A DNA stretch of 64,000 nucleotides from Dermatophagoides farinae (Eukaryota > Arthropoda > Arachnida > Sarcoptiformes > Pyroglyphidae), in contig NC_134680.1 in assembly GCF_024713945.1 (NCBI RefSeq), positions 6,135,501 through 6,199,500 of the forward strand, read 5' to 3'. The stretch's first letter is position 1, and each line of letters begins with the position of its first letter. Position numbers and translations under genes: made by a program. This document shows, one piece after another, positions 11,336-23,728 of this stretch. A model generated the notes under the pieces. That model saw only the letters and a program-made list of their open reading frames with translations. It searched no databases and was not told where the DNA came from.

Positions 11336-12582
11336 TGATCATCTTTGTTACCAACGTCTCAATTCATTTCTCACATAAACATAAAAAATATACTCAATTC
11401 AAATCAATCCACCAGATTCTTGCTCCGATTAGCTCCTTATTAAATCATTATCATCATCATCATATGTGTTTGCCACCATCACTGGATTCTTGATTCTTCT
11501 GCCCATATTCAATCCATATATTTTTTGTTTTTGTTTTTGTTTCAAATCTCTATTTTTCTTGTCAATTTTATTTTTCATTTTACTACCGAAAAAAAAACAA
11601 TCATTCTCAACCATCATCATCATTCTAGTAATAATAAAATAAAATATAAATGCGAAAAAAAGTGAGAAAAAAAAACACTAGAAATAATTACCAATCAATC
11701 ACACACCCACACACACCCACACCCACATCCACAAACTATTTATAGTGATTATAATAATAATTTCCAATCAGATTGATTGATTTGTTTTTTTTTGTTTTTG
11801 TTATTGATCATTTTGTTATTATTATTATTATTATTATCATCATCATTATTTATACATAGATTTGTTGTTTGATTAATGAAATTTCAGATTTTATTTATAT
11901 TTATATTAATTATCATCATCATCATCGTTTGTAGCTAAATTTTTAGATACACACAACCACACACACACACACACACAGCCAGTGAGATGTCATATACATG
12001 ATTTAAAATTTAAAACAAAACAAAACAAATGAACAAAACCAATGAATGAATCAATTGATTGATAATTGAAATAAAAATTTACAAAAATAAAATAAATAAA
12101 CATGTAAATGTAATTGATTCTAATGGATTCATTAATTGAAAACGATCAATGATTGTTTTGACGCAAAACAAGGAGTTGGTTTGGATTTAATGATTTTTTT
12201 TCTGGTTACTGATTTTGACTTGGTTCTGGAATCTATAATTATACATACACAACACACACCCACACACACACACACACAAGCTATTCTTCAGGCTAAATTC
12301 ATGAAAATCTCATCATCATCATCATCATCATTATTAGTATTCAATGCTCGATCCACATTCTTTTATCATGCCATAATTTTTCTTATAGAAACCTTTTCTC
12401 AAATGCAAAAGATTGTATAGCAACCAAGCAAAATTTCAACATCTTCAACCAATTTTGTAAAGAATATTGTCTAAATTATTCATAAAAAAAAACATTTATT
12501 TTATTTATTATCTTTATTGTTTCTATTTTATTACTTTGTTCTTTATTGTTGTTTTCTTTCTGCTAATTTCCATTTCTGCGCA

Positions 12583-12608
12583 AGTGCTCCCCGGAGCAGC
12601 GCGTGTTA
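12583..12608. other. GC-rich hairpin candidate
   Basis: A short island GTGCTCCCCGGAGCAGCGCG in otherwise very AT-rich DNA. TGCTC and GAGCA can pair around a CCCG loop. It lies about 1.25 kb after the BTB stop and right before a TTAATTAA-rich stretch. Too short to identify. Confidence 0.3.
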
Positions 12609-13444
12609 ATTAAAGTTAAATTAATTAATTAATTAATCATTATTAGTAATTGGAAGTCATTCTGGCTCATTCATTCTCTCTTTATATCATTTTATGTTTA
12701 GAAAAATATTCTGTTGATCAATTCGTTAATTGGTTCATCAATGGAATTTTTTCTCTTTTCCAAAAAAAATTTCTTGTCTGTCTATGACGTTCGTAGTTAA
12801 TAATTATTATTATTATAATTATAAAAGGAATCCAAGCAACTTACCCGAAAAAATGTTGAATCCACACACACACACACACACAAGAAATAAAAAGTTTTGA
12901 AATCACTTCATTTCACTTGCAAAAAAAAATAAAAATAAAAATAAACTCCAATTTGATTCTTCAAGTAAATTCACCATAATAATAATGATTATTGCCTAAA
13001 TATAAATGGACGATAAAATGACCAAAAAAAGTCTTAATAACAAGAAAATCGACTGATCACATGATGATGATGATGATGATGATGTTGAATCAGAAATTTA
13101 TGTTCGGTAATTGTATTTGAAAAAAAAACGGAAAAGACAAATTTTATTACCATTTTCCTGTACACTAAACACACACATTTACGGATTATTTGATTATTTG
13201 AGAAACACACACACACACACACACATAGAATGATATGATTCGTGACTTGGATATATTATTGATAAATTCATAAAAAGCCTCGAAGGTATGATATCATAAA
13301 ATAATCAATAATGATGATCCAACATTTATGTTTGATGTGTAATGGGTTAATGTTGTCGTTGTTGTTGTCGTGTAAAGAATCATCATTTTGAGTATTTCGC
13401 CATTCGAATTGACAATTTCTATTTTTTTTCGGCCAATTCTGACG

Positions 13445-13458
13445 CTAGATGGCAGCGC
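13445..13458 (+). promoter_or_regulatory. CTAGATGGC motif, CTCF-core-like
   Basis: CTAGATGGCAGCGC matches the core YAGRKGGCRS of the animal CTCF consensus. Related words occur in four other intergenic or intronic gaps (6208, 30277, 50116, 59678). Binding is not shown by sequence alone. Confidence 0.3.
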
Positions 13459-13681
13459 AATCATTCATATTTTCGAATCATTTTTTTGTCGTTTGAAAAT
13501 TTCAAAAAAAAAAAAAAAAATTATTTTTATTTCATCAATCACATCACATCATCATCAATTATCAATTATCATTCACATATCAAATTAAATGATATATAAA
13601 GAGATGATTAAAATTTGTTAAAATTTTAAAAATTCAATTCACACATGAAAATATATGTTTTCCTTATATACTACTATACGA

Positions 13682-15804
13682 CTATTTCTTTTCAATCATT
13701 TCCAATGCAATTTTAACAATGGTTTTTGCATCAATGCCATATTTTTCAATCAATACAGATGGTGGACCACTTCTTGGTATCTCACGAATAGCTAAACGTT
13801 TCATTACGATGTTTGGTATATCGGCAATGACACCGGCTACAGCTTCACCAATACCACCTTGTGTAAATAATGAATGAAGAGAAAAAAAAATTAAATTAAT
13901 TAATTGAAATATTAATAAGATATATGAATAATACCTTCAGGATAATGATCTTCAATCGTAATGATACGGCCACCAGCCTCTAAAGCATTTTTGATAATCG
14001 TTTCACGATCGATTGGTTTGATTGTAAATGGATCGATAATTCGTGCTTGAATATTATGATTTTTAGCCAACAAATCGGCTGCATTCATTGCTTCCAACAA
14101 TGTAACACATGCACCAATCAATAGGATTTGATCATTTTTTGATGATCGTACCACTTTAGCTTTGCCAACAGCAAATATTTCATCATTCGAATAAATGATT
14201 GGTGTTGCTGGCCGTGATGTTCGAATAAATGTAATGCCATGATATTGTGCAGCTAATTCAGCTGCACGTTCAACACTTACGGCATCTGATGGATAGAACA
14301 CCAATGAATTCGGTATGGCACGAAACATTGCCAAATCTTCTAATGCCATTTGTGATGGACCATCTTCACCAATGCTTACACCACAATGTGATCCAACACA
14401 TTTGATATTAGCTTGTGATATTGCGCCCATTCGAAGTTGATCAAATGTTCGTGTGAAAAACGAAGCGAATGTCGATACGAATGGAATGGTTCGTCGACGA
14501 CAACCGGCACCGATTGCAACACCAACCAAATTCTGTTCAGCAATATAACATTCAATGAAACGATCTTGGAATGTTTTTCGATAAGTATCAGAGAAAGTAC
14601 TGTTTTTGGTATCACCATCCAAACCGATAACACGTGGACAGCTTTTACCCAATTTTACCAATGCTGTACCGTAAGCTTCACGTGTGGCCACTTTTTGTCC
14701 AATCGTATAATTTGGTGGTTCCACCAATCGTACACTAAGATCAACATCCGGAACATTGACAATAGGTGATTCAGGCTTCAATGTTGTTTTTGGTGTTGAG
14801 ATTCGTGATTGAATCTGAGCAATAATGGCTTCAGCTTTATCACCCAATGGTTTTCCATGCCAATTAACTTTATCTTCAATTTCATCAGTAAGTCCTTTTC
14901 CTTTGAATGTTTGAGCAATCACAGCAGTTGGACGATCTTTAATTTGAGAAGCCTGATCAAAAGCTTCAACCAAAGCCTGAACATCATGACCATCGACAAC
15001 AATTGCATTGAAACCAAATGTTTCTACACGTGCTTTATACAATTGCATATCGTGTCCAAATGCAGTTGGTTCACTTTGTCCCAAACGATTTACATCGAAT
15101 ATGGCCACCAAATTATCCAATTTATATTTCGATGCAAATGATAATGCTTCCCAAATCGATCCTTCAGCCGATTCACCATCACCAATCAAACAATAAACAC
15201 GATATGGTGCTTTATCAATATATTTGCCAACATAAGCCATACCAGCAGCGATAGATAAACCTTGACCCAATGATCCGGTAGCAACATCGACAAAATTCAA
15301 ACGTGGTGTTGGATGACCTTCTAAATCGGAATCAATTTTTCGAAGATTCAATAAATCTTCCACAGGAAAAAGGCCACTTTCAGCCCATGCAGCATACAAA
15401 ATTGGTGCAGCATGACCTTTGCCTAAAAAATGTCAAAATTGAAATGAAAATTAATCTCAATATATTCAACATCAAATTATCACTTAATTGATATATACTT
15501 ACTCAAAATGAAACGATCATTCGATGCACCACGTGGTTTATCTATTGAATAACGCATTGTACGAAAAAATAAAACGGCCATTATTTCGGCCATTGATGCA
15601 CATGATGTTGGATGACTATGATATGTGAAGGTGTGTTTCAATGATCCAAAAAAAAAATCAATAAATGTAAAAACTATCGTAAACAAATCATTGAAAAAAA
15701 TACACATACCCAGATTTAGCCGCATTTGTTGAACGTATTGAATTGATACGTAAACGATTAGCGATATCTTGTAATTGTTGCGAAATTTCTTTCGTTAATG
15801 CCAT
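13682..15804 (-). CDS. TKT: Transketolase
   Basis: Four exons: 15710-15804, 15503-15615, 13935-15422 and 13682-13857. They sum to 1872 nt, or 623 aa, the same length as human transketolase. The enzyme moves two-carbon ketol units between sugar phosphates in the non-oxidative pentose phosphate pathway, using thiamine diphosphate and a divalent metal in the cytosol. Visible landmarks are [19 protein letters not shown] at the N terminus, the cofactor motif region [21 protein letters not shown]-like [32 protein letters not shown], the catalytic-glutamate block [25 protein letters not shown] and the C-terminal EDHYPEGGIGEAV. Introns are 94, 80 and 77 bp. All phases agree. The start [19 protein letters not shown] lines up with other animal transketolases. 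No signs of damage. Confidence 0.96.
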
Positions 15805-18131
15805 TATTGATTGATTAATTGATTGATTGATAAATTTTTTAATATTAAAATTGATGAAATTATAAACAAAAAAAAAGATAAAAAAAAATTTTTTTTTTTT
15901 GAATTTTTTGACAATGTGCTCCTATTATGATGATCACCGAATGAATGATTTGAATGTCAATCGATTTGGTTTTCTTGATTTGATCAGAAATTTTGGCCAA
16001 CAAAATCAGTATTTTTATATATGTGTGTGTGTGTGGTATAGAGTGGTGCTTTTTTTGTCGTTGTCGGTGGTGTGTGTGTGTGTGCACACCATTCATTCTC
16101 CGAATGAATTATGTTCATTTGACTATGAGAAATTTTTTTTTTTTTTTAAATGAAATCATTTGCTTTTCTTGTCTGTTGATCATCATTTTTAATGGTTGAA
16201 ATCAGTGCTTGTTGCCGGTGATGACGCTAAAGACACACACACACATACACACAGACACCATTGCATCGTATACTTACATTATGACGATAAATCCATTGTT
16301 TCAAGGTTGAACACACACACACACACACAAACATACATCGACTATGAACACATCAACCACCACGACCACGACCACTACAAATGGAATGAAATTCAAGCCA
16401 TTCAATTATCGATCAAATATATCACCATATTGAGGCAGGAAAAAAAATGTGAAATTTCAATATAATCGATGGTGTGGTTATTTGTTTTCATTGATTTTTA
16501 TATATATATCCAAATCCAATGATCATCATCATTATCATCGTATGATTGTATTTCAATCATAACAGTTAAAGATTTTCATTTTAACCATAATCATTCAATT
16601 ATTAATCGACTACTGATTTGAAAAACAGAAAATAAAAATTAGTTTCAAATTTCACATGTCTAATTAACTTTACCGAAAAAAAATCATCTTTTTTGCAACA
16701 ATTCATTATCAATTGATTATCAATCAATCATTGATTTGTGCATAATTGTAATCGTAGACACTTGTTGCTATCAAAAAGAACAAAAAAAACATCATGATGA
16801 TATATCAATCGATCGATATGTGTGTAAATGTCATTGGATTTCATTTCATTTCATTTTTTTTGGCAAATGTTTCAATCTATCGTGGTTATCGGTCAATCTG
16901 TAAAGCAAAAAAAAAAAATCGTGAGAATAGACCGTGAATAAACAAAAAAAAAACTTATTGTGAACATACCGGGCCAATTCAATTGCAATGTTCAAATGAA
17001 TAGCTAGCAGTAGATTTTTGATTGTTGATGATGATGATGACCAGGAAATTTATGATTTTTTTTCACGTTTATAGATTTTCATGGTAATCAATCGAAATGA
17101 AATTCTTGGAAAATCGATAATGAATTGCAATGTAGAAAAAAAAACTGGGCTTGTTAATTGATGGCTGCGATCGACAAGTAAGCATTATTAGTATTTTGTT
17201 GGCGAACTAATTATTTTTGATGATCGATTTTGGCCAAATTGTCTAATATGCCATAACCTTGAACTTGAAATTTTTGCCTCTTAGCTTATGACCGTATTTT
17301 GTTTTCATGGTAAATGATGTGTGATGGATGAATATAGAAACAAAAAATAACCAGATTTTTTGAGGCAAAATGAGATGGGATGGGATTTTTTTTTTTTTTT
17401 TTTTGGTTCATTGAAAAATAATTATCGATCAATTGGTGTATTAGAATTTTTTTTTTGAACATGATGAAACAAATATAGACAAATAGTGTGATGATTTCAT
17501 AATGCTATAAATAGTTCACTTGAAATTCATTTCTGGTTTCTAATAAATTTTCACAACAACAACAAGTCAAATGAGGTCAACAACAATCGACCGGTCTTTT
17601 TGGTGAAACTTGAAATTTGTTGAAACGATGAAGAAGAAGAAGAAGAAAATTTATTTGAAAATAAATTGTTTGTTCCCGTTTTTTGAGATTGATAAAAAGA
17701 GAGAGAGAGAGAGAGAGATAGAATGTGCATAAATAATTAGCGTTTAAAGAAATTGTTGAAAATTATACTGGTTCTTCGTCTTTTTCTTAGTATACCGTTA
17801 TATTTGAACTTTTGATGATCAAGGTATATTGTAGTTGATGGTAGATGAGAACAAGAGAAAGAGAGAGAGAGAGGAAATGAGTAAATTCCAAGGTTTAAAA
17901 ATATCTAGTTCAATGATATTTTTAGAGAATGTAGAAGATGGTCATCGATGATCTCATCATTTATATTTGGTCATTTCATTCGGTCAGTTCGATTTGTAAA
18001 CATTCGATTCTATTTCGACCATATTTTTTTTTCCTTCTGGTGTTTGTGTGCCTGTGTCTGTGTGTGTGTGTGTGTGTGTGTGTTGATGTACGGAACCAGA
18101 GATTAAATAATCAACAATAGCTGGGAAAAAC
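15805..18131. other. Divergent intergenic region (transketolase / secreted protein)
   Basis: About 2.3 kb between two divergently transcribed genes, so it should hold both promoters. It contains (TG)n/(CA)n tracts, GAGAGA runs near 17700 and 17860, and poly-A/T. Small frames around 15.9-16.4 kb are built from CA-repeat His/Thr/Val/Cys codons and look spurious. Confidence 0.5.
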
Positions 18132-18844
18132 ATGGATCCAAAATCCACCATCATTTTATTATTGGTTACTGTTTCGGCCATCGAATGTATGGAAACGGAA
18201 ATCGATTCTAATCGTACACTATCATATAGTCGTTCATCACGTCATGCAAAATCATTTCGAATGGAAAAAGAAAAAGCATTGGCAACGAATGAAGTGTCAC
18301 AATTTTTGAATACAAAAAATATTGTTAAAACAATTGTGAAACTGGTATTTGGTTCATCGGAAGAAAGTACGGCAACATCAAGACAAGTGTTGAATTTATT
18401 GGTCAAAGTATTGGATATGGTTAAAACAAATTTCGCTCAACGACGTAATGGCCGTTCATTGTTGAATGATGAACGTGGTCTTAAAGATTCATTGGATGAT
18501 GCAGCCATTGCTGGCATATCGATGATGAAAGGTTTTGTACGATCATTATTATCTAATGATCCAAAATGTATTCAAAGACATATATGTGATGCTGCTACGA
18601 ATGCGGCACAAGAATCACGTGAACTTGGTTCAGTTATATCACAGATTGGAGGGTAAGTAGTAATTGAGATGTCTTTGAAAATTTCTTTGATTTCACACAA
18701 TCTATCATCAACAGGTATGCATCAAGTTACGTATTGGACAGTCAAAAAATGTCACCATTCAATTCAAATTATAATGCTGCACGTGTTGGTCGTGGTGGCG
18801 GTGATTGCCGTAAAATGTATAGCTGTAATGAATCTGAAATTTAA
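18132..18844 (+). CDS. Small secreted protein, uncharacterised
   Basis: Exons 18132-18652 and 18715-18844 with a 62-bp phase-2 intron (gtaagt...cag) give 216 aa. The start MDPKSTIILLLVTVSAIEC looks like a cleavable signal peptide, so the product should be secreted. The body is helical and basic, with an amphipathic KNIVKTIVKLVFG segment. The C-terminal third has a cysteine pattern KCIQRHIC ... GRGGGDCRKMYSC that could form two disulfides, and an N-terminal Asn-Arg-Thr (NRT) glycosylation sequon. I have a faint memory of arthropod secreted proteins with a similar C-x4-C ... GR...C...Y-x-x-C ending, but cannot name a family or function. A polyadenylation signal AATAAA lies at 19006. Confidence 0.75.
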
Positions 18845-19005
18845 AAAAAAAATCAAATCATGAAAAACGATTTTTAAATTTCAATTTTTAGTATATTTCA
18901 TCTATAAATTTTTTTTCAAATTTCAAACGGAAAAAACAACCATTTTTTTATTTATTTTTCATCATCTTTTTTTGTTTTTTTCTTCATATTTTTTTGGTTG
19001 AAATG

Positions 19006-19011
19006 AATAAA
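19006..19011 (+). terminator. Polyadenylation signal
   Basis: AATAAA about 160 bp after the stop of the small secreted protein and about 120 bp before the C9orf78 start, so the two tandem genes are tightly packed. Confidence 0.45.
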
Positions 19012-19134
19012 TCGTTTTCGAGCTGTTTTTTTTTTTGATTCGATTTTTTTTTCTGTGCGTTCCTTTCATATACAATGTCCGAGTGTTCAATGTTTGTTTT
19101 TTTTGTGTGTGTGTGTGTGTATGTGTGGTAAACA

Positions 19135-20286
19135 ATGGATGATAATAAATCGAATCAAAATGATGATGAAAAAATTGTATTCAAAAAACGTAAACGTAAA
19201 ATTGAATCAGTGAAAAAAATTAAAATTCAAGATGATGATGATGATGATGATGATGGTGGTGGTGATTCAATCGATTGGACAGCATTGGATGAATTACGTG
19301 AATTACAAAAATCTCGTAAACGTATTACCAAAGGTATCGATGTAATGGATCTATTGAAACAAGATATGATAATGGCAAAGAATAAACAGAATGATGGTGA
19401 AAAAAATGGCGATAAAGTATTGTATGGTTTGACCGATTCAAAAACATTATTGGCCAATGAATTAGATCTTGGTAATACGTTTAGTTTGGAAACAAATCGT
19501 CGTGATGAAGATGCTGAAATGATGAAATATGTTGATGAAGAATTGGCCAAACGACGATCAATGGCCAATGATGATTTGAATGATGGTGGCCATAATGAAA
19601 CTTCATCATTACAATCATCTGATTTAACTAAAGATTTACTAGTGAAATCAATGCCTGATCATCTTTTGCAATTGATTAATAATACAAAATCAAAAAATGA
19701 AGAAATGCTTTCATCACAAATGTTATCCGGTATACCTGAAGTTGATCTTGGTATTGAAGAACGAATAAAAAATATCGAAAAAACCGAAGCAGCACGTAAT
19801 AAATTGATTGAAAAACGTATACAACGTGAAATGGAAAAACTTTCTGACACAACGAATGCCACCGATTCGAATGATCCGACAAAAGATTTATCATTTGCGC
19901 CGAAAAATCTTGCATCATGTTTCAATTATAGACAGAATAATTTACTTCATACCAGTAATAATATTGGCAATAATAATTCTATGCCAAATCATCGTTTCAA
20001 TTTACAATCAATGTCAACGGACAATAAAGAATTAATTAGCCATTTTATCGATAAAGAAGAACGTAAAGCACAAGGTAAATCACGTGACCATCATCATCAT
20101 CATCATCATCGTGATCAACAATCTGTACAACAATATGATATTGAACCAGTTGTGGTTATTGGTGATGAACCATTAAAAGTACGATTACCGAAACCAATGG
20201 ATAAAGATAATCGTATGCCCGGAAAAGATAAACCGTTGGATAATTATATGTTTGAAAAATTTAAAAAACATATCAAAAAACGGTGA
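19135..20286 (+). CDS. C9orf78: C9orf78/TLS1 homologue, spliceosome-associated protein
   Basis: A single exon of 383 codons. The family signature is clear: TFSLETNRRDEDAEMMKYVDEEL (about residues 115-137) and EEMLSSQMLSGIPEVDLGIEERIKNIE (about 189-215), and the end DNYMFEKFKKHIKKR matches the DDYHYEKFKK ending of human C9orf78. The human protein is about 290 residues; the extra length is acidic and Asn/His-rich low complexity (poly-Asp near residue 38, poly-His near 320). C9orf78, also called HCA59 and related to yeast Tls1, is a disordered nuclear protein of the catalytic spliceosome that contacts Brr2 and affects splice-site choice. It converges with the C1orf43 homologue, with only 62 bp between the stops. 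The start ATG follows a TG repeat leader. Confidence 0.93.
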   Translation: MDDNKSNQNDDEKIVFKKRKRKIESVKKIKIQDDDDDDDDGGGDSIDWTALDELRELQKSRKRITKGIDVMDLLKQDMIMAKNKQNDGEKNGDKVLYGLTDSKTLLANELDLGNTFSLETNRRDEDAEMMKYVDEELAKRRSMANDDLNDGGHNETSSLQSSDLTKDLLVKSMPDHLLQLINNTKSKNEEMLSSQMLSGIPEVDLGIEERIKNIEKTEAARNKLIEKRIQREMEKLSDTTNATDSNDPTKDLSFAPKNLASCFNYRQNNLLHTSNNIGNNNSMPNHRFNLQSMSTDNKELISHFIDKEERKAQGKSRDHHHHHHHRDQQSVQQYDIEPVVVIGDEPLKVRLPKPMDKDNRMPGKDKPLDNYMFEKFKKHIKKR

Positions 20287-20348
20287 AAAAATTTTTTTTT
20301 CACATATATTCACATGTAAATCATTTATATTCATTAAATTAAAATCAA

Positions 20349-21261
20349 TCAAACACATGTTTCATCGGTTTTATTATCTTTAGCCATCATCATCATTGTT
20401 GATGATGATGAAAGATTGGCAAGATTTTTAAATGAAAGATTTGTCGCTAAACCTCTGCCAATACCTTTTCTTTGTACAATTTTTGTTGGTGATATTTTTT
20501 CATTAGATGTTGTTGTATCTGGAATTTTCGGTATAATCTGTGCTTTTAATCGTTCCATTAATAAATGAAAACGTTCATAATGTTCACTATCGAAATCTGG
20601 TTCAGGATCATAACGTGCATGTATGTAAATATCAACTAATTCATTGATTATAATTGGATCACAATGGCTCATTGGACCATTTTGTTGTTGTAGATTAAGA
20701 AGATATTGTCGTATATCTTGATCAGGATGACGACGACGTTTTGTTGTTTCATCGTCCATTCCATATGAATCAATAATAAATTTTTCTAAATCTTTTAAAT
20801 TATCAACCGTTTTCATTCGATAAATGTGTTTATATTTTGTTACATTGGCTGTATATATTTAAAAAAAATGGAATGAAATTAAAAACAAAAATTTAAAAAA
20901 GATTGATTTCATCCAAACCTTCTGAACAGTGAAGATTATCTGAATTCAATAAAATTGGTTCATAACGTATTGAACGAATATCATTTAAACGACGTTCAAT
21001 TTTATGACAAAGTTCTTTCGGTGCAGCATAACCAATTGGAGCATGTGGACCATCGGTTGGAAATTTTTGTGCTAAACGCATAATTTGACGTTTAGCAAAT
21101 ATGAATAACAATGTTAAAATCTATATTGATTGATTTGAATATGAACAAATGATATGTGATGAAAAGATTAAAAAATCAATCAATTGTGAATGCTTTACCA
21201 ATATTCCAATGGCAATGATAATGATGGCTGCAACGCCCGGTTTAAATTGTCCATCACCCAT
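20349..21261 (-). CDS. C1orf43: C1orf43/NICE-3 family membrane protein
   Basis: Exons 21199-21261, 20919-21120 and 20349-20848 (introns 78 and 70 bp) sum to 765 nt, or 254 aa, against about 253 in human C1orf43. The N terminus MGDGQFKPGVAAIIIIAIGI runs through ILTLLFIFAKRQIMRL as one membrane anchor. It is followed by the family block GPHAPIGYAAPKEL, RLNDIRSIRYEPILL and then YRMKTVDNLKDLE. The C-terminal tail is disordered. The mammalian protein is in the Golgi/mitochondrial membrane system and was reported to affect phagocytosis; its molecular activity is not well known. The donor of exon 2 is gtttgg, a weaker site, but the reading GSEA-NVTKYKHIYRMK fits the family. Its promoter faces Neverland (870 bp apart, divergent). 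Confidence 0.9.
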
Positions 21262-22133
21262 TGCTGTGAACTATGATATTCACAGAATTAATCAAAGATG
21301 AAAAGATTGATAAATGATATCGCCATATGAGAGGAATCGATGATAACCACAGAAAAAAAAATCGAATGAAATATTTTGATTCTTAACCATTCATACATTG
21401 TAAGTAATTCATCGAAAAAAAAGAAAACCTGTTAATACGATGTAAAATGTATTCGAATTTAAAAAGTGGCATAAAACTTGGCTGTAATCATTGAATTCAT
21501 TTTTTTTTCATTTCGTTTCGATTATTTATGACATTCAGAACAATTTGACAGCTAAAACGACGACGACAACGATGATGATGATGATGGACAAAGGAAAAAG
21601 AAGAAGAAGAAGAAAATCGCCTATGGATTTGACCATACCAGTGAACACTGGTGTATACACAATTTGTTTTATATCGAAGGTCATCAACGTCCTTTGAGGG
21701 GAAAGACCACAACGCATTTAATGATTTACCGCCAACCTGATTATCACTCATGGTCATCACATACATTTTCTTTTCAATTTTTGTTGTTGTTGTTGTTGTT
21801 CTTATTTTTTTTTTTAATCTTCAAAACTAACTTGTTATTGATGGGTAATGGTACAGTAGTGCTTCGGTTTTATTACCACAATTTACCCGTCATCGGTTTT
21901 ATTCGATTGTTTCTATTCAAGGATAATCATCATCTAGTGAAAAAAATGTCTCCAATATCTATGGACCACTGTATCTGATTTTGGTTTGATAACTAGAAAT
22001 GATAAGAGAGAGAGAGAGAGAGAGAGAGAGTGATAGAGAGAATTTAAAGCGAAAGTGACTTCATCATCATCATTTGAACATTTACACTTCAACGGTGAAC
22101 AATTCGATTCGTGGGAAAAAAAATTCAAGTTCA
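21262..22133. other. Divergent promoter region (C1orf43 / Neverland)
   Basis: 870 bp with (GAT)n, (GTT)n and a GAGAGA run near 22007-22030. Short frames on both strands here (for example 21491-21978) show no family resemblance. I see no TATA box that I would defend. Confidence 0.45.
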
Positions 22134-23655
22134 ATGATGATGATGATGATGACGACGATAAAATTTTGTCTATTTGATCATTTAATCAAAACAATTGATC
22201 GATTATCATTGAATCATTTGTTCATTATCATCTTGGTGTTTGTCATCTCATATTTCCTGTATAAATTTATTACATTTGCTGAAATAATTGTGGTGGGTAT
22301 TGCTCTGTTATGATTCTCGATAATTCTAATGTAATGAATTCCCATTAACATTTCCTGTGATTACAGGATTCAAATGAACAGGTACCGAAAAATGTACGAA
22401 TATTACCTAATCAACAGTTGCCACCATTTTATCCAAATGGTTGGATACCAATATTGGAATCAAGATTGTTGAAACGTAATCAATTAAAATCAATATTATG
22501 TTTTGGAAAAGAATTAATAGTGGCTCGTGGTCCAAGTAACAAGGTTTATGTATTGGATGCATATTGTCCACATTTAGGTGCCAATCTAGCTATTGGTGGT
22601 ATCGTTGAACGATGTCGTATTCGTATCGGTGGTGATAAAAATAACAACAAAATTGTCCATAAACAAGAAGAGGATTGTATTCGATGTCCATTTCATTCAT
22701 GGGCATTTCGAATGTCCGATGGTAATTGTGTGGATGTACCATATGAAGGTATGTAAAAAAACAGATCATTAGAAAGGTTATCTAATTTAACAAGTTTTTT
22801 TTTCTTTTCATAGATAATGTTCCCAATGCTAAACTTAAAATATGGAAAAGTTTCGAAGTAAATGGTGTGATTTTTGTCTGGTATCATGATGATCCTAATG
22901 TTGAACCAGAATGGAAACCAGAACAAATTGATGAAATTATGACAGGAAAATGGCAATTTTATGGCCGTACTGAACATTATGTTAATTGTCATTTACAAGA
23001 AATACCAGAAAATGGTGCCGATATTGTACATTTGAACCAGATTCATTCATCATCAGTATTTGGTTCTGGTGGTCTTGAAAATCGTTATAATTGGTTCAAT
23101 CGTATATTGAAACATGAATGGAATGCACAATGGTCACCATGTCCGGCACCAGATCAACAACATATATCACATTTAGAAATGATTAATACGAATAAAATTT
23201 TTGGCATAAAAATCATTGAATTCCGTTTCAATGTACGACAAATTGGTCCGGCTTATGTTGAAATTCATTTGAAAAGTGATATTTTTGGCGGAATCGAAGG
23301 CGTTATGATACAGATGGTCAAACCGATTGGCCCGATGCGAAATTCAATTATTCATGATTTTTATTTCAATAATTCCATAATCAGTTTTATTTTCAGTAAA
23401 TTTTTCCTGTTTGCTGAAGCAAAAATGGTTAGTTTTAGTAAACAAAAAAAAAAAAGAAAAAAAATTATCTTTTCATACATTATCATTTAGATTCAACGTG
23501 ACATTGAAATCTGGAATCGTAAAGCATTTCTTCGTCGTCCATATATTGGAAAATCGGAACAATCATTGGTCAAATATCGTCGATGGTTTAGTCAATTTTA
23601 TTCGAATGGTGGTAAAAATAACATCGAACAAACGAAAAATGATTGTGATTGGTGA
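22134..23655 (+). CDS. nvd: Neverland-type Rieske oxygenase (cholesterol 7-desaturase)
   Basis: Exons 22134-22292, 22367-22748, 22814-23427 and 23491-23655 give 1320 nt, or 439 aa, near Drosophila Neverland. Neverland/DAF-36 converts cholesterol to 7-dehydrocholesterol, the first step of ecdysteroid synthesis. One N-terminal membrane helix (HLFIIILVFVISYFLYKF) follows six Met codons. The Rieske centre has YCPHLGANLAIGG and, later, CIRCPFHSWAF. The non-haem iron site is ENGADIVHLNQIH (D-x2-H-x4-H). The C-terminal block IQRDIEIWNRKAF ... YRRWFSQFYS is typical. The spacing between the two Rieske Cys-His pairs is about 37 residues instead of about 17; the extra part (22615-22670) is Lys/Asn-rich and could be a retained in-frame 51-bp intron. 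The first donor, gtgggt, is weak, so exon 1 is the least certain part. AATAAA at 23723. Confidence 0.93.
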
Positions 23656-23722
23656 AACAAGAAAATGGAAAAAATTTATATTTTTACGTTATAATCCAAT
23701 GAATTTTTTTTTTTGGTTACAA

Positions 23723-23728
23723 AATAAA
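23723..23728 (+). terminator. Polyadenylation signal of Neverland
   Basis: AATAAA 68 bp after the Neverland stop and about 264 bp before the EFL1 start codon. Confidence 0.5.

Larger units (their letters stand above)
11336..13681. other. Intergenic spacer between the BTB gene and transketolase
   Basis: Both flanking genes end here (convergent). The interval holds several (CA)n tracts, TTAA-rich stretches and many AATAAA-like words downstream of the BTB stop. A GC-rich hairpin candidate lies at 12583-12608 and a CTAGATGGCAGC motif at 13445. I see no credible coding sequence. Confidence 0.5.

Noticed and set aside
12838-12850. A splice-donor-like TTCGG|gtaagt on the minus strand resembling the receptor family
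   Set aside because: The upstream sequence is a CA repeat and carries none of the receptor motifs.
14437-15254. Several plus-strand frames opposite transketolase
   Set aside because: They are shadows of the conserved transketolase exon and have no family resemblance.
15860-16465. Small frames rich in His/Thr or Val/Cys
   Set aside because: They are built from CA/TG dinucleotide repeats in the divergent promoter region.
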